Shown piece after piece: positions 1 through 7,541 of a stretch of 64,000 nucleotides of DNA. Position 1 is the stretch's first letter; every line of letters begins with the position of its first letter. A model generated the notes under the pieces. That model made no database searches. It saw nothing but the letters and a program-made list of their open reading frames with translations, and was not told where the DNA came from. This DNA comes from Neisseria sp. GTDB taxonomy: Bacteria > Pseudomonadota > Gammaproteobacteria > Burkholderiales > Neisseriaceae. The translations under genes were made by a program, and so were the position numbers. The DNA lies in assembly GCF_030527965.1 (NCBI RefSeq), contig NZ_JAUMZU010000003.1, positions 62,001 through 126,000 of the forward strand. Direction: 5' to 3'.

Positions 1-40
1 TGAAAAGCAATTTCAGACAGGCATTCGGTTTGACAGGTTT

Positions 41-556
41 TTAAAAAACGGCGGCAGGCAGTGAGGCGGCGAGGCGGCGGCTGTTTTCGACGAGTCCGTT
101 ATCTTTGCCGTCGATGGACAAGGCGCTTTTCATGATAAGCAGATTGGCCGGCCGGCCGGAATGCAGGCTCATTTGGATGTGCGCGGGGGTGAAGGGCAGG
201 TTATGGCGGCGGGCAAAGGCTTCGGCGCGGCGGTTGGCGGTTTCCAGCATGAATTTCAGGCTGATGTCGAGGTGGAAAACGCGTACCTGTAAAATTAAGA
301 TGCGGGCGGCAAACCAATCGGCTTCGTCGGTAATAATGTCGGGTGTTTTTTGATCGGCATTTAAGCGGGAAGCGGCAATCATCAAGGCGTATGTGCGGAT
401 TTGCGGCAGCATGGCTTCGCAAAACAGCGCGCCTTGGTTGGTTGGCAGTGTAGTTTGCAGCAAGTCGCTGCGGTGGGCATTGCCGTCAACGATGAGATTG
501 CAGCGGCTGAGGGTTTCTGGTTGGGTTCGGTTGAGGCGGGCGGCTCGGGCTTGCAT
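41..556 (-). CDS. Hypothetical protein, 171 aa
   Basis: I do not recognise this family. The product is soluble-looking, with no signal peptide or membrane segment, and has a helix-rich middle (around residues 50-120) and a basic N-terminus (MQARAARLNR). An AAGGA lies upstream; the ATG at 556 has better spacing from it than the ATG at 562, so I chose 556. It is the last gene before the window edge on this strand and is separated from ubiX by a hairpin terminator, so it is probably transcribed alone. Codon use and GC resemble the flanking core genes. No function is proposed. Confidence 0.7.
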   Translation of the reverse strand: MQARAARLNRTQPETLSRCNLIVDGNAHRSDLLQTTLPTNQGALFCEAMLPQIRTYALMIAASRLNADQKTPDIITDEADWFAARILILQVRVFHLDISLKFMLETANRRAEAFARRHNLPFTPAHIQMSLHSGRPANLLIMKSALSIDGKDNGLVENSRRLAASLPAAVF

Positions 557-610
557 AATCATGTTCCTTTGCAGGTTTGTTAAGCGGCGGCCGTTGGATT
601 TTTCAGGGAA

Positions 611-643
611 AACAAAAAACCGCCTGTGGTTGTACGGGCGGTT
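611..643 (-). terminator. Rho-independent terminator after ubiX
   Basis: On the minus strand AACCGCC (643-637) pairs with GGCGGTT (624-618), and the stem runs into TTTTTTGTTTT. It lies downstream of ubiX and its trailing small ORF, and before the 171-aa gene, so it should separate the two transcripts. Confidence 0.65.
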
Positions 644-783
644 GGGTTTGTTTTCAATCTGTTTTCAGACAAGCACAAACAGGCACCGCGCGTTTGGGCG
701 GTACCAATAAGAAAAAATGTTTGTGCGCAAGGTATTCATAAAAATTTCGCTTGAGGTTTGAAACCGGAAAAGTGGGTTCAAGA

Positions 784-864
784 TTAAAACAGCTTGCCTA
801 GGATTGTCAATATCCATTTTACGAATGTCACAATCATTGCAATAAATTCGCGTAATCCGTCCAT
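784..864 (-). CDS. Candidate 26-aa hydrophobic peptide directly after ubiX
   Basis: The ATG at 864 begins on the base after the ubiX stop codon (867-865). The G-run closing ubiX (TGGGGGGGA) sits where a ribosome-binding site would be, so translational coupling is plausible. The peptide starts MDGLREFIAM, continues with a nearly all-hydrophobic stretch carrying a VKW motif and ends LGKLF. It is long enough for one membrane helix or an amphipathic helix. The pattern resembles type I toxin peptides or delta-haemolysin-like peptides, but that is a resemblance of composition only. No homologue is recognised. Confidence 0.4.
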   Translation of the reverse strand: MDGLREFIAMIVTFVKWILTILGKLF

Positions 865-1482
865 TTATCCCCCCCATTTTGGCATAAGAGTGTGTGGAAT
901 ACTCAATTGATCGAGAATTCTTGCGACAACGAAATCGACGAGGTCGTTTAAGGTTTGCGGATGGTGGTAGAAACCCGGCGAAGGCGGCAGGATAACGGCG
1001 CCGAGCTGAGATAAGCGGAGCAAGTTTTCGAGATGTAGGGCGGAAAAAGGCGTTTCGCGGGGCACGATGATCAAAGGGCGGCGCTCTTTCAGGGCAACAT
1101 CGGCCGCGCGTTCGATAAGGTGGTCGGACGTGCCGTGCGCCACGGCGGCTACCACGCCCATGCTGGCGGGGCAGATAATCATGGCATCGGCCGGATTGGT
1201 GCCGGAAGCGGGCGGGGCAAACCATTCGTCTTTGCCGAAGACGCGCAGTTTTTCAGGCGAAATTTGAAAACGTTGGCAAAGCATTTCGCGGCAGGCTTGC
1301 GGGTTACCGGGCAGCGTGATGCCCATTTCTTGTTGCGCCACCACTTGAGCCGCTTGGGAATAAAGCAGCCAAACGGTTTTTTCGGCTTTCAGCAGGCATT
1401 CGAGCAGGCGCATGCCGTAGGGCAGGCCGGATGCGCCGGTGAAGGCTAAGGTAACGGTTTGAATGGGGCTGCTTGGAGTCAT
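865..1482 (-). CDS. ubiX: Flavin prenyltransferase UbiX, 205 aa
   Basis: UbiX joins dimethylallyl phosphate to reduced FMN, making the prenylated FMN cofactor that UbiD needs to decarboxylate the ubiquinone precursor. The N-terminal TGASGLPYG flavoprotein motif (about residues 16-24), the CPASMG motif and the C-terminal basic region match the family, and the length is normal. A GTG two codons upstream (1488) is an alternative start; ATG 1482 is preferred because UbiX proteins usually start close to the beta strand before TGASG. The gene ends PKWGG and abuts a possible small ORF. Probably soluble and dodecameric, as known for the family. Confidence 0.93.
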   Translation of the reverse strand: MTPSSPIQTVTLAFTGASGLPYGMRLLECLLKAEKTVWLLYSQAAQVVAQQEMGITLPGNPQACREMLCQRFQISPEKLRVFGKDEWFAPPASGTNPADAMIICPASMGVVAAVAHGTSDHLIERAADVALKERRPLIIVPRETPFSALHLENLLRLSQLGAVILPPSPGFYHHPQTLNDLVDFVVARILDQLSIPHTLMPKWGG

Positions 1483-1521
1483 GTGCACAAGTTATTTGGA
1501 AAGCTCTGATTATACAGTAAT

Positions 1522-1812
1522 TTAGAATAGGCCAAAATAATGGCAGGTGTAGGCAATCGATAAAACCAGCGGAATAAAGAGCCATTGCAACCGCTTTTTG
1601 AGCGCGGTTTGTTTTTTCAAATGGGCGGCCAGCACTTTGAATAACACGTATTTGAATAAAAAAGTGCATTCGCAGGCCAAAATAATGCCGTTGAGCAGAT
1701 GTTTGGACGGCGTTTGTGCCGGGTTGACGGAAAAATAGGCGATGGTTAGCAGCGGAATAAGGCAGACAATCAGCCAATGTTGCCAAACCCGTGTGTCGGA
1801 GGCAGTGTTCAT
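1522..1812 (-). CDS. Small inner-membrane protein, 96 aa
   Basis: Family not recognised. Three hydrophobic stretches are visible (about residues 12-27, 40-58 and 74-92). Between the second and third is a lysine-rich loop (KKQTALKKR), suggesting that loop faces the cytoplasm. It lies 39 bases upstream of ubiX on the same strand and could be co-transcribed with it. There is no strong ribosome-binding site at the ATG. A role in quinone metabolism would be guesswork from position only. Confidence 0.65.
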   Translation of the reverse strand: MNTASDTRVWQHWLIVCLIPLLTIAYFSVNPAQTPSKHLLNGIILACECTFLFKYVLFKVLAAHLKKQTALKKRLQWLFIPLVLSIAYTCHYFGLF

Positions 1813-1854
1813 GAGTAATGGATAAGATGAATAAAAAAATAATTTTAACGAATA

Positions 1855-1867
1855 AATGCCTGTCTGA
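1855..1867 (+). other. Single DUS, TGCCTGTCTGAA type
   Basis: ATGCCTGTCTGAA lies in the divergent intergenic region before the methyltransferase gene. It is one of the unpaired copies of the uptake-sequence dialect that dominates this window. Confidence 0.7.
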
Positions 1868-1881
1868 ACATTCTTCAGCTT

Positions 1882-1919
1882 TTAAGACAGAAATGATTTT
1901 TTAAGACAGAAATGATTTT
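1882..1919. repeat. Perfect 19-bp tandem duplication
   Basis: TTAAGACAGAAATGATTTT occurs at 1882-1900 and again at 1901-1919 with no gap. It lies between two divergent genes, just downstream of a DUS. Its AAGACAG core partly resembles a decayed uptake sequence. Confidence 0.85.
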
Positions 1920-2055
1920 TCGCTTTCAATCTGCATGAGAAATAGCAATTAGGCTATGATGTTTTATATTTCCTTTTGTTTTTACAATACTTTATGTTTA
2001 TTGGTTAATGAGTTATCATAATCATTATTATTTAATCGAAATACCGGAGGGTATG

Positions 2056-2892
2056 ATGGAAAACAAAGTGTCGCCTGATAAGATAAGCGGGTTGTCGTCT
2101 ACATTGTTGATTCCTTTGTGGGCCAAAGCGGTGGAATATAATCGGCCGGATGCGCTGTTGCGCGATGCAGAAGCGGTTAGGATGATGGCGTTAATCGATT
2201 ATGATTTCGACGAGTTTGCTTCGGCCAAAGCCAGTCAAGTGGGCTGCTGCGGAAGGGCGGGCCTGATTGATAAAGAAACGCGCCGTTTTATCGAAGAAAC
2301 CCCCGATTGCGTGGTGGTACAAATCGGGGCGGGATTGGATGCGCGTTTTGAAAGGCTGGGCAGGCCGCAAGGTGTGGTTTGGTATGACTTGGATTTGCCC
2401 GAGGTTATCGATGTGCGCCGTAAGCTGCTGCCGGAAGCCGGTAATCATTATTTGAGCTGTTCGATGTTTGACGAAAGTTGGATGGACACGGTGGCATCTC
2501 ATGGCAAGCCGGTTTTGGCTGTGTTTGAGGGGGTGTTGATGTATTTTGATGAAGCGGAGGTTAAGGGGTTGCTGGGTAAGATAGCCGGTAAGTTTCCTCA
2601 GGTTTCCGTGGTGGCCGATATTCTGCCGAAAATGGCGATAGGAAAAGCCAAGCGTCATGATGCTCTTAAGAAATTAAGCGAGGATAAGCGGCCTGAATTC
2701 AAATGGGGGCTGAAAGATCCGCTTGAAATCGAGCAATGGCAGCAGGGCTGGAAACTGACTGCGAAGCATTTTCTAAGTAGTGTCTGCATGCCGCGTTATC
2801 CGTTCCTTCTTAGATTGCTTTACAGTACAGGATGGGGGCGGCGGAATCTTGATTTTCCGACCATTCGATTGGATTGTGTGAGAAACGCTTGA
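2056..2892 (+). CDS. Class I SAM methyltransferase, Ppm1/Ppm2/Tcmp family, 278 aa
   Basis: Similar to leucine carboxyl / polyketide O-methyltransferases of the LCM family. The SAM-binding loop is visible as QIGAGLDARFERLG (about residues 92-105), followed by WYDLDLPEVI, where the acidic residues would bind SAM, and by AVFEGVLMYF, the family's E-G-[LV]-x-x-Y motif. The substrate cannot be told; bacterial members modify small molecules. GGAGG at 2046-2050 favours ATG 2056 over the in-frame ATGs at 2053 and 2008. The gene stands alone between divergent and convergent neighbours, with its own terminator downstream. Confidence 0.85.
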   Translation: MENKVSPDKISGLSSTLLIPLWAKAVEYNRPDALLRDAEAVRMMALIDYDFDEFASAKASQVGCCGRAGLIDKETRRFIEETPDCVVVQIGAGLDARFERLGRPQGVVWYDLDLPEVIDVRRKLLPEAGNHYLSCSMFDESWMDTVASHGKPVLAVFEGVLMYFDEAEVKGLLGKIAGKFPQVSVVADILPKMAIGKAKRHDALKKLSEDKRPEFKWGLKDPLEIEQWQQGWKLTAKHFLSSVCMPRYPFLLRLLYSTGWGRRNLDFPTIRLDCVRNA

Positions 2893-3004
2893 TATGATGG
2901 CATCGTGTTGTTTTGCGAGCGGGTTTGCTGAAGCAGGAATGATTTTTAAAAAGCGACCCGCTTAGATTGGCGATTGTTGATTGTATGATTTGACAATTGT
3001 TTTT

Positions 3005-3050
3005 AAAGCCGATGCCTGTCTGAAAATATTCAGACAGGCATCGGCTTTTT
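3005..3050. terminator. Bidirectional terminator built from paired DUS
   Basis: A 20-bp perfect stem (3005-3024 with 3029-3048, loop AATA) contains an inverted pair of TGCCTGTCTGAA and is flanked by A and T runs. It lies between the convergent methyltransferase and bioB genes, so it can end both transcripts. Confidence 0.85.
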
Positions 3051-3117
3051 GACTTTAAATGAAATTCTATTCATTCATTTTGATGCAGGCTGCTTGTACG
3101 CAATGATAGGGTTTTAT

Positions 3118-4185
3118 CTAACCATCTACCCGAATGCGCTGTTGCGCGGTTTCGGCTTGAGTTTGGGCAGCTTGGTATTCGTTTTCTGTTTCAAAGCGCA
3201 ACGGGTACAAATCTAATTTGTGCATCAGGAGGCGGTCGCCGTCTTCTTCGGGGTTTTCCGTAGTTAAGAGTTTGTCGCCGTAGAAAATCGAATTGGCACC
3301 GGCCAAAAAGCACATGGCCTGCATGGCTTCGGGCATATTGCTGCGGCCGGCCGAGAGGCGAACGTAGCTGCGGGGCATAGCGATGCGAGCCACGGCGATG
3401 GTACGCACGAATTCGGTCCAATCCAAGTCTTCGGCATCGGCCAGCGGCGTGCCTTCGACTTTGACCAGTTGGTTAATCGGCACGCTCTCCGGCTGCGGGT
3501 CGAGGTTGGCCAGGCTGGCGATGAGGCCGGCGCGCTGCGGGCGGGTTTCGTTCATGCCGACGATGCCGCCGCAGCACACTTTCAGGCCTGCGCCGCGCAC
3601 TTTACCCAGCGTATCCATGCGGTCTTCATGACGGCGGGTGTGGATGATGTCGTTGTAGCGATCGGGGTCGGTGTCGAGGTTGTGGTTGTAATAATCCAGC
3701 CCGGCTTGTTTTAAATCTTCGGCCATGCCGTCTTCCAACATGCCGAAGGTGCCACAGGTTTCCAAGCCCAGCCCTTTAACTTCTTTGATGATTTCGCTGA
3801 CGGTGGCGACGTCTTTCGGCTTCGGGCCGCGCCATGCGGCGCCCATGCAGAAGCGGCTGGCACCGCGGGCTTTGGCGATTTTGGCTTTTTCAACGATTTC
3901 TTCGACGTCCATCATGCGCGATTTTTCCAAGCCGGTGTTGTAGTGCGCCGATTGGGGGCAATATTCGCAATCTTCGGGACAGCCGCCGGTTTTGATGGAA
4001 AGCAGGGTGGAAAGTTGGATTTCCTGCGGGTTGAAATGTTGGCGGTGGATTTCGGCGGCCTTGTATACCAAATCGAGAAACGGTAGGGCGAATAGTTCTT
4101 CAATCTGGCATTTGCGCCAATATTGGGCGGTTTGGTGCGGCTTGCGCTCGGTTTTGCGGCGCAAGGCAATGGGTGAGACAGTCAT
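3118..4185 (-). CDS. bioB: Biotin synthase, 355 aa
   Basis: A radical-SAM enzyme that inserts sulfur into dethiobiotin, the last step of biotin synthesis. The [4Fe-4S] motif CPEDCEYC places its cysteines at 69, 73 and 76. YNHNLDT (the helix binding dethiobiotin) and the C-terminal [11 protein letters not shown] are typical, and the length is normal. The gene is single: no other bio gene lies next to it, as is usual in Neisseria, where the pathway is scattered. It converges on the methyltransferase gene and shares its terminator. Upstream lies a divergent-looking 200-base stretch with no recognisable regulator site. Confidence 0.96.
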   Translation of the reverse strand: MTVSPIALRRKTERKPHQTAQYWRKCQIEELFALPFLDLVYKAAEIHRQHFNPQEIQLSTLLSIKTGGCPEDCEYCPQSAHYNTGLEKSRMMDVEEIVEKAKIAKARGASRFCMGAAWRGPKPKDVATVSEIIKEVKGLGLETCGTFGMLEDGMAEDLKQAGLDYYNHNLDTDPDRYNDIIHTRRHEDRMDTLGKVRGAGLKVCCGGIVGMNETRPQRAGLIASLANLDPQPESVPINQLVKVEGTPLADAEDLDWTEFVRTIAVARIAMPRSYVRLSAGRSNMPEAMQAMCFLAGANSIFYGDKLLTTENPEEDGDRLLMHKLDLYPLRFETENEYQAAQTQAETAQQRIRVDG

Positions 4186-4387
4186 GATTTCATACTTTCT
4201 TTAAAGGTTTGCAGCGGCGCAATGACGCTGACGTGCCGCCGCAGGCGCAATGACTGGGGCAGCGGTTGGGTAAAACGTAAAACGGTGTGGCAAGTTTAGC
4301 GGGTTTGCCGCTTGCGGGCAATGGCTGGATTGGGTGGGATTTTTGAGAATGCTTGTCTGAAAATAAGGCGTTGCGGTTGGGATGAGG

Positions 4388-4912
4388 TTAGGCAAGCAGC
4401 ATTTCTTGCATGAGTTTCATGCCCCATTGCCAGCCGCCGAGTGCGCCGTTTAAGTGGCCGGGGTGCGGCGATACCAGCAGGCGGGCGCCCCATAATGAGG
4501 CTTGTTCGGCCGCCCATTTTTGCGGCTCGCCGCTATTTTGCCCGACAACCAATGCGGCTTTGTTGCACATGAGGCGGACGTAGCGCACGGCGTTGTGTTG
4601 GCAGGCGGCTTGCGGCGGTGCGGCCAGAATCACGCCTTTGATGCGGCGTTGCGCCAGCATGCCGAGCGTGCCGTACCATGCCATGAAGGCGGCGGCGCCC
4701 GCGCCGTGAGCCACAACCATAATGCTTTCGCTATGGATGCGGGCAAATGCTTGCGCCACGTGGCTTTGCTGTTCGGCAAGCGGCTGCGTGGCGGCGCATT
4801 CGGCGCGTTCGGTTATTGGATAGCTGAGTGCCCAGCGGTCTATCCACATATCCGCTTCGTCGGCATCGCGTATCAGCAGTAGGGTTAAATCTTCCAAGTC
4901 GCCCGGTTTCAT
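4388..4912 (-). CDS. RBBP9/YdeN-like alpha/beta hydrolase fold protein lacking the nucleophile, 174 aa
   Basis: Sequence layout follows the small RBBP9/YdeN serine-hydrolase family: a tryptophan-rich N-terminal segment, a nucleophile-elbow region, and a C-terminal GHLNGALGGWQWG that carries the family histidine. At the elbow, however, the protein reads VVAHGAGAAA where the family has GHSxG, so the serine is replaced by glycine. The usual aspartate segment (RxDP) reads QNSGEP. It is therefore probably not a working esterase, or it uses another chemistry. It follows the DUF1737 gene by 16 bases, with a DUS variant (TGCCTGCCTGAA) in the gap, so the two are likely co-transcribed. Confidence 0.75.
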   Translation of the reverse strand: MKPGDLEDLTLLLIRDADEADMWIDRWALSYPITERAECAATQPLAEQQSHVAQAFARIHSESIMVVAHGAGAAAFMAWYGTLGMLAQRRIKGVILAAPPQAACQHNAVRYVRLMCNKAALVVGQNSGEPQKWAAEQASLWGARLLVSPHPGHLNGALGGWQWGMKLMQEMLLA

Positions 4913-4928
4913 GATTTCAGGCAGGCAT

Positions 4929-5126
4929 TTAGTAATCGCGCAACGGTTTTTCGGGCTCGTAGCTATCGCCGATTTCTTTGACGATGGCTTGGCCTACCCA
5001 GATGCTGGTTCCGTTGTGGGTCATGGTTGGGCTGCCGTGCAATTCCCAGCCTTTTTGCAGTGCTTCGGTTATTCTGCGGCAAAACGTTGAATCGTCGGGG
5101 CCGGTTAGCATGCGGTACACTTTCAT
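4929..5126 (-). CDS. DUF1737 domain protein, 65 aa
   Basis: The start MKVYRMLTGPDD, then ITEALQKGWELHGSP and a C-terminal acidic tail, match the small DUF1737 family, whose function is unknown. A GGAG six bases before ATG 5126 decides this start; the longer frame to 5171 would read through an uptake sequence. It is soluble and probably co-transcribed with the RBBP9-like gene downstream. The lptG terminator-type hairpin (5204-5245) separates it from lptFG. Confidence 0.8.
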   Translation of the reverse strand: MKVYRMLTGPDDSTFCRRITEALQKGWELHGSPTMTHNGTSIWVGQAIVKEIGDSYEPEKPLRDY

Positions 5127-5203
5127 GGTTTGTCTCCGTTTGCTTTTCAGACAGGCTTTGGTTTGCGGCATGGCTTGTCTGGAAAGGATAAAAAGTGGCT
5201 TGA

Positions 5204-5245
5204 AATGCCTGTCTGAAAAAGGTTTTTGTGTTTCAGACAGGCATT
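5204..5245. terminator. Paired-DUS hairpin after lptG
   Basis: AATGCCTGTCTGAAA (from 5204) and TTTCAGACAGGCATT (5231-5245) form a stem with a 12-base loop just downstream of the lptG stop at 5254 on the minus strand. It is the likely terminator of lptFG. Confidence 0.65.
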
Positions 5246-5253
5246 AGCATTAA

Positions 5254-6324
5254 TCAGCGTTTTTCTTGCTTGCGGATGAGATAGACCGCCCATGTGGCGA
5301 AAATGGCGGTAGGCAAGATGGCGGCGAGGAAAGGGGGCACGCCGTATAGCTCGCTGGTAAAGCCAAACAGGCGGCCGGCGAAATGGAAGGCCAAGCCGAG
5401 GCAGATGCCGCCGAACAGTTTCAGCCCCATATTGCCGTTGCGCGTTGATTGCGGTGTGAAGGCAAAAGCCACCAGCGCCATCACGGCGGCGGCCACCGGA
5501 TACATCAGCTTGCGCCACCATTCAATCTGATAGCTTTGAATTTGCTGGCTGTTGGATTTCAGGTGGTTGATGTAAGTGGTGAGCGAGCTGAGCGACATTT
5601 TGGCCGGATCGGCCAGTAATACGTTGAGCAGGCTGCTTTTGAGGCCGCTTTGCCATTTTTCTTCGGCCGCGGTGGCGGTGCGCACGCTGTCGGAGCCAAT
5701 CAGGCTGCGTTGGATGTTGTGCAGCGTCCATGTGCCGTCGTTGTCGATGCGGGCGGATTCGGCTTGCAGGCTTTCGGTGAGGCGAAACTGGTCGTTATGC
5801 CGATAGATTTTGATGTTGCGCAATGTGCGGTCGGGCAGCATTTCGCCGACGTTGATGATATCGTTGCGCTCTTTCACCCATAAGCCTTGCGAGCCGGTGC
5901 TGATTTTGCCGCTGGTGGCGGTGTTTTTCATATTTTCTGCATACTGGCTGGCGCCCGGCGCGGCAAATTCGCCCAGTAAAATGGTTACCAAGGCGAAAAT
6001 CAGGCCGAACTGAAGCAAAATGGTCAGCAGATTGCGCGTGCTCATGCCGCTGGTTTTGATGACGGTCAGCTCGCTGTTGGCAGCAAGCTGGCTCAGCGCA
6101 ATCAAGCCGCCGATTAATACGGCCAGCGGCATCAGCTCGTAAGCATGGGCGGGGATTTGCAGAATAACGTATTGCATCATCTTCATGCCACCGTAGCTGC
6201 CTTTGCCCATATCGCCGATTTCGTTGATGATATCGAAAAAGCTATAGAGCGCAAGCAAGGCAAGGAGGGCGTAGGCCGACATTACGGTCAGCTGCTTAAT
6301 CAGATAGCGGTTAATCAGCTTCAT
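5254..6324 (-). CDS. lptG: LPS export permease LptG, 356 aa
   Basis: LptG pairs with LptF and the LptB ATPase to extract lipopolysaccharide from the inner membrane and push it along the Lpt bridge. The protein starts MKLINRYLIKQL, with an N-terminal membrane helix, two more helices around residues 50-120 containing the coupling-helix segment ELTVIKTSGM, then a periplasmic beta-jellyroll domain (about 125-275) and three C-terminal helices. A longer open frame to 6630 overlaps lptF and is rejected: ATG 6324 overlaps the lptF stop by ATGA, the usual coupling. Length agrees with the family. Confidence 0.95.
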   Translation of the reverse strand: MKLINRYLIKQLTVMSAYALLALLALYSFFDIINEIGDMGKGSYGGMKMMQYVILQIPAHAYELMPLAVLIGGLIALSQLAANSELTVIKTSGMSTRNLLTILLQFGLIFALVTILLGEFAAPGASQYAENMKNTATSGKISTGSQGLWVKERNDIINVGEMLPDRTLRNIKIYRHNDQFRLTESLQAESARIDNDGTWTLHNIQRSLIGSDSVRTATAAEEKWQSGLKSSLLNVLLADPAKMSLSSLTTYINHLKSNSQQIQSYQIEWWRKLMYPVAAAVMALVAFAFTPQSTRNGNMGLKLFGGICLGLAFHFAGRLFGFTSELYGVPPFLAAILPTAIFATWAVYLIRKQEKR

Positions 6325-7433
6325 CGGGCACCGCCTTTCAGCGCGGCTTTCAGGGCTTGGGTAAACGGCTGGGCAGGCATCGAGCGGATGCGCAGCAGGA
6401 TAACGGCGGCGGCCAACATCATTAGGTGCATCGGCAGCAGACCGAGCCAGAAATGGATTTTGCCGTCTTCCACCGCGTTGCGCAGGAAGGTCAGGCCGTT
6501 TTGGTAAATCAGGAAAAAGCCAATGGCAAACAGAATGTTGTAAGTGTGGCCGGTGCGCGGATTGAAATAAGACAAAGGCACGGCGAGCATGCACAAGAGC
6601 AAAACGGAAACGGGCAGGCTCAGCCGCCACATCAATTCGGCGCGGTATTGCGGATTATCGCTGCCGAAAAGTTTCATCGTCGGAATGGTGCGGCGGTGGT
6701 CGATGGGGTTGATGATTTTCGGTGTGGTGCTGATGATGAGGCCTAAATGCTGAAAAGAAACCTCGTTCCAGTCGGCCTTGCCGGCAGTGCCGTTGTAACG
6801 GTAGCCGTTGCTCAATTCCAGCGTGCGTTTGTTGTCTTTCAGAGAGAAAGTGCCTTCTTTGGCAAACACGATGCTTTCCCGTCCTTTGTCGTCGCGTTCG
6901 CGCAGAAACAGGTTTTTCATCACGCCGGAATCGGCATCGAATTTTTCAACGAAATAAACGCGGCCGTTGCTTTTGCCCAGTGCGCGGAACACGCCTTGCT
7001 CCACCAGCGAAAGCTCCTGCTTCTGTTTGAGAATTTCGGCAAATTCGCGGCTGCGCAGTTCTGCCCACGGTAAAACGGCAAGCTGCATAACGGCAATTAA
7101 AATGGCAAACGGCACGGCAAACTGCATAACTGGCCGAATCCATTGTTTCAAAGCCAAACCGCAGGAAAGCCAAACCGACATTTCACTGTCGCGCCAGTAG
7201 CGGGTCAGCACGGTCAGCACGCTGATGTAGGCGGTGAGCACCAATAAAAGCGGGGTCATGCCCAAGGTCCAGAAGCCGATGAGGGCGGCCACCGCATCCA
7301 CGGCAACCCGGCCGTCGGCGGCGCGGCCGAGCAGGTTGATGGCTTGCGTTGATACCAAAATCGCCAGGAGCACGATGAAAATGCCCATGGCGGTCAGGGT
7401 GAGTTCTTTAATAAAATGTCGCTGATAAATCAT
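6321..7433 (-). CDS. lptF: LPS export permease LptF, 370 aa
   Basis: Partner of LptG in the inner-membrane LptB2FG transporter. It begins MIYQRHFIKELTLTAMG, has membrane helices near the N-terminus and between residues about 50 and 125 (with SEMSVWLSCGLALKQW, the cytoplasmic coupling helix), a periplasmic domain (about 130-260), and C-terminal helices after residue 265. It is the first gene of a two-gene operon, divergent from pepA, an arrangement common across beta- and gammaproteobacteria. The 108-base divergent region carries two unpaired DUS copies. Confidence 0.95.
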   Translation of the reverse strand: MIYQRHFIKELTLTAMGIFIVLLAILVSTQAINLLGRAADGRVAVDAVAALIGFWTLGMTPLLLVLTAYISVLTVLTRYWRDSEMSVWLSCGLALKQWIRPVMQFAVPFAILIAVMQLAVLPWAELRSREFAEILKQKQELSLVEQGVFRALGKSNGRVYFVEKFDADSGVMKNLFLRERDDKGRESIVFAKEGTFSLKDNKRTLELSNGYRYNGTAGKADWNEVSFQHLGLIISTTPKIINPIDHRRTIPTMKLFGSDNPQYRAELMWRLSLPVSVLLLCMLAVPLSYFNPRTGHTYNILFAIGFFLIYQNGLTFLRNAVEDGKIHFWLGLLPMHLMMLAAAVILLRIRSMPAQPFTQALKAALKGGAR

Positions 7434-7541
7434 GTCGGGGTTTCAGACAGGCTCGATTGGAGTACAATCAAATCTTTCTGCTTTATTTATTTTAAGCTTC
7501 AGACTAACACAATGCCTGTCTGAAAAAATTAGGAGACGAAC

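Noticed and set aside
665..1225. 186-aa minus-strand ORF
   Set aside because: It overlaps ubiX in another frame, has no family likeness and runs across the terminator-proximal DUS remnant.
5254..6630. 458-aa form of LptG
   Set aside because: The extra 102 residues come from the lptF gene read in another frame; ATG 6324 with ATGA overlap is the true start.
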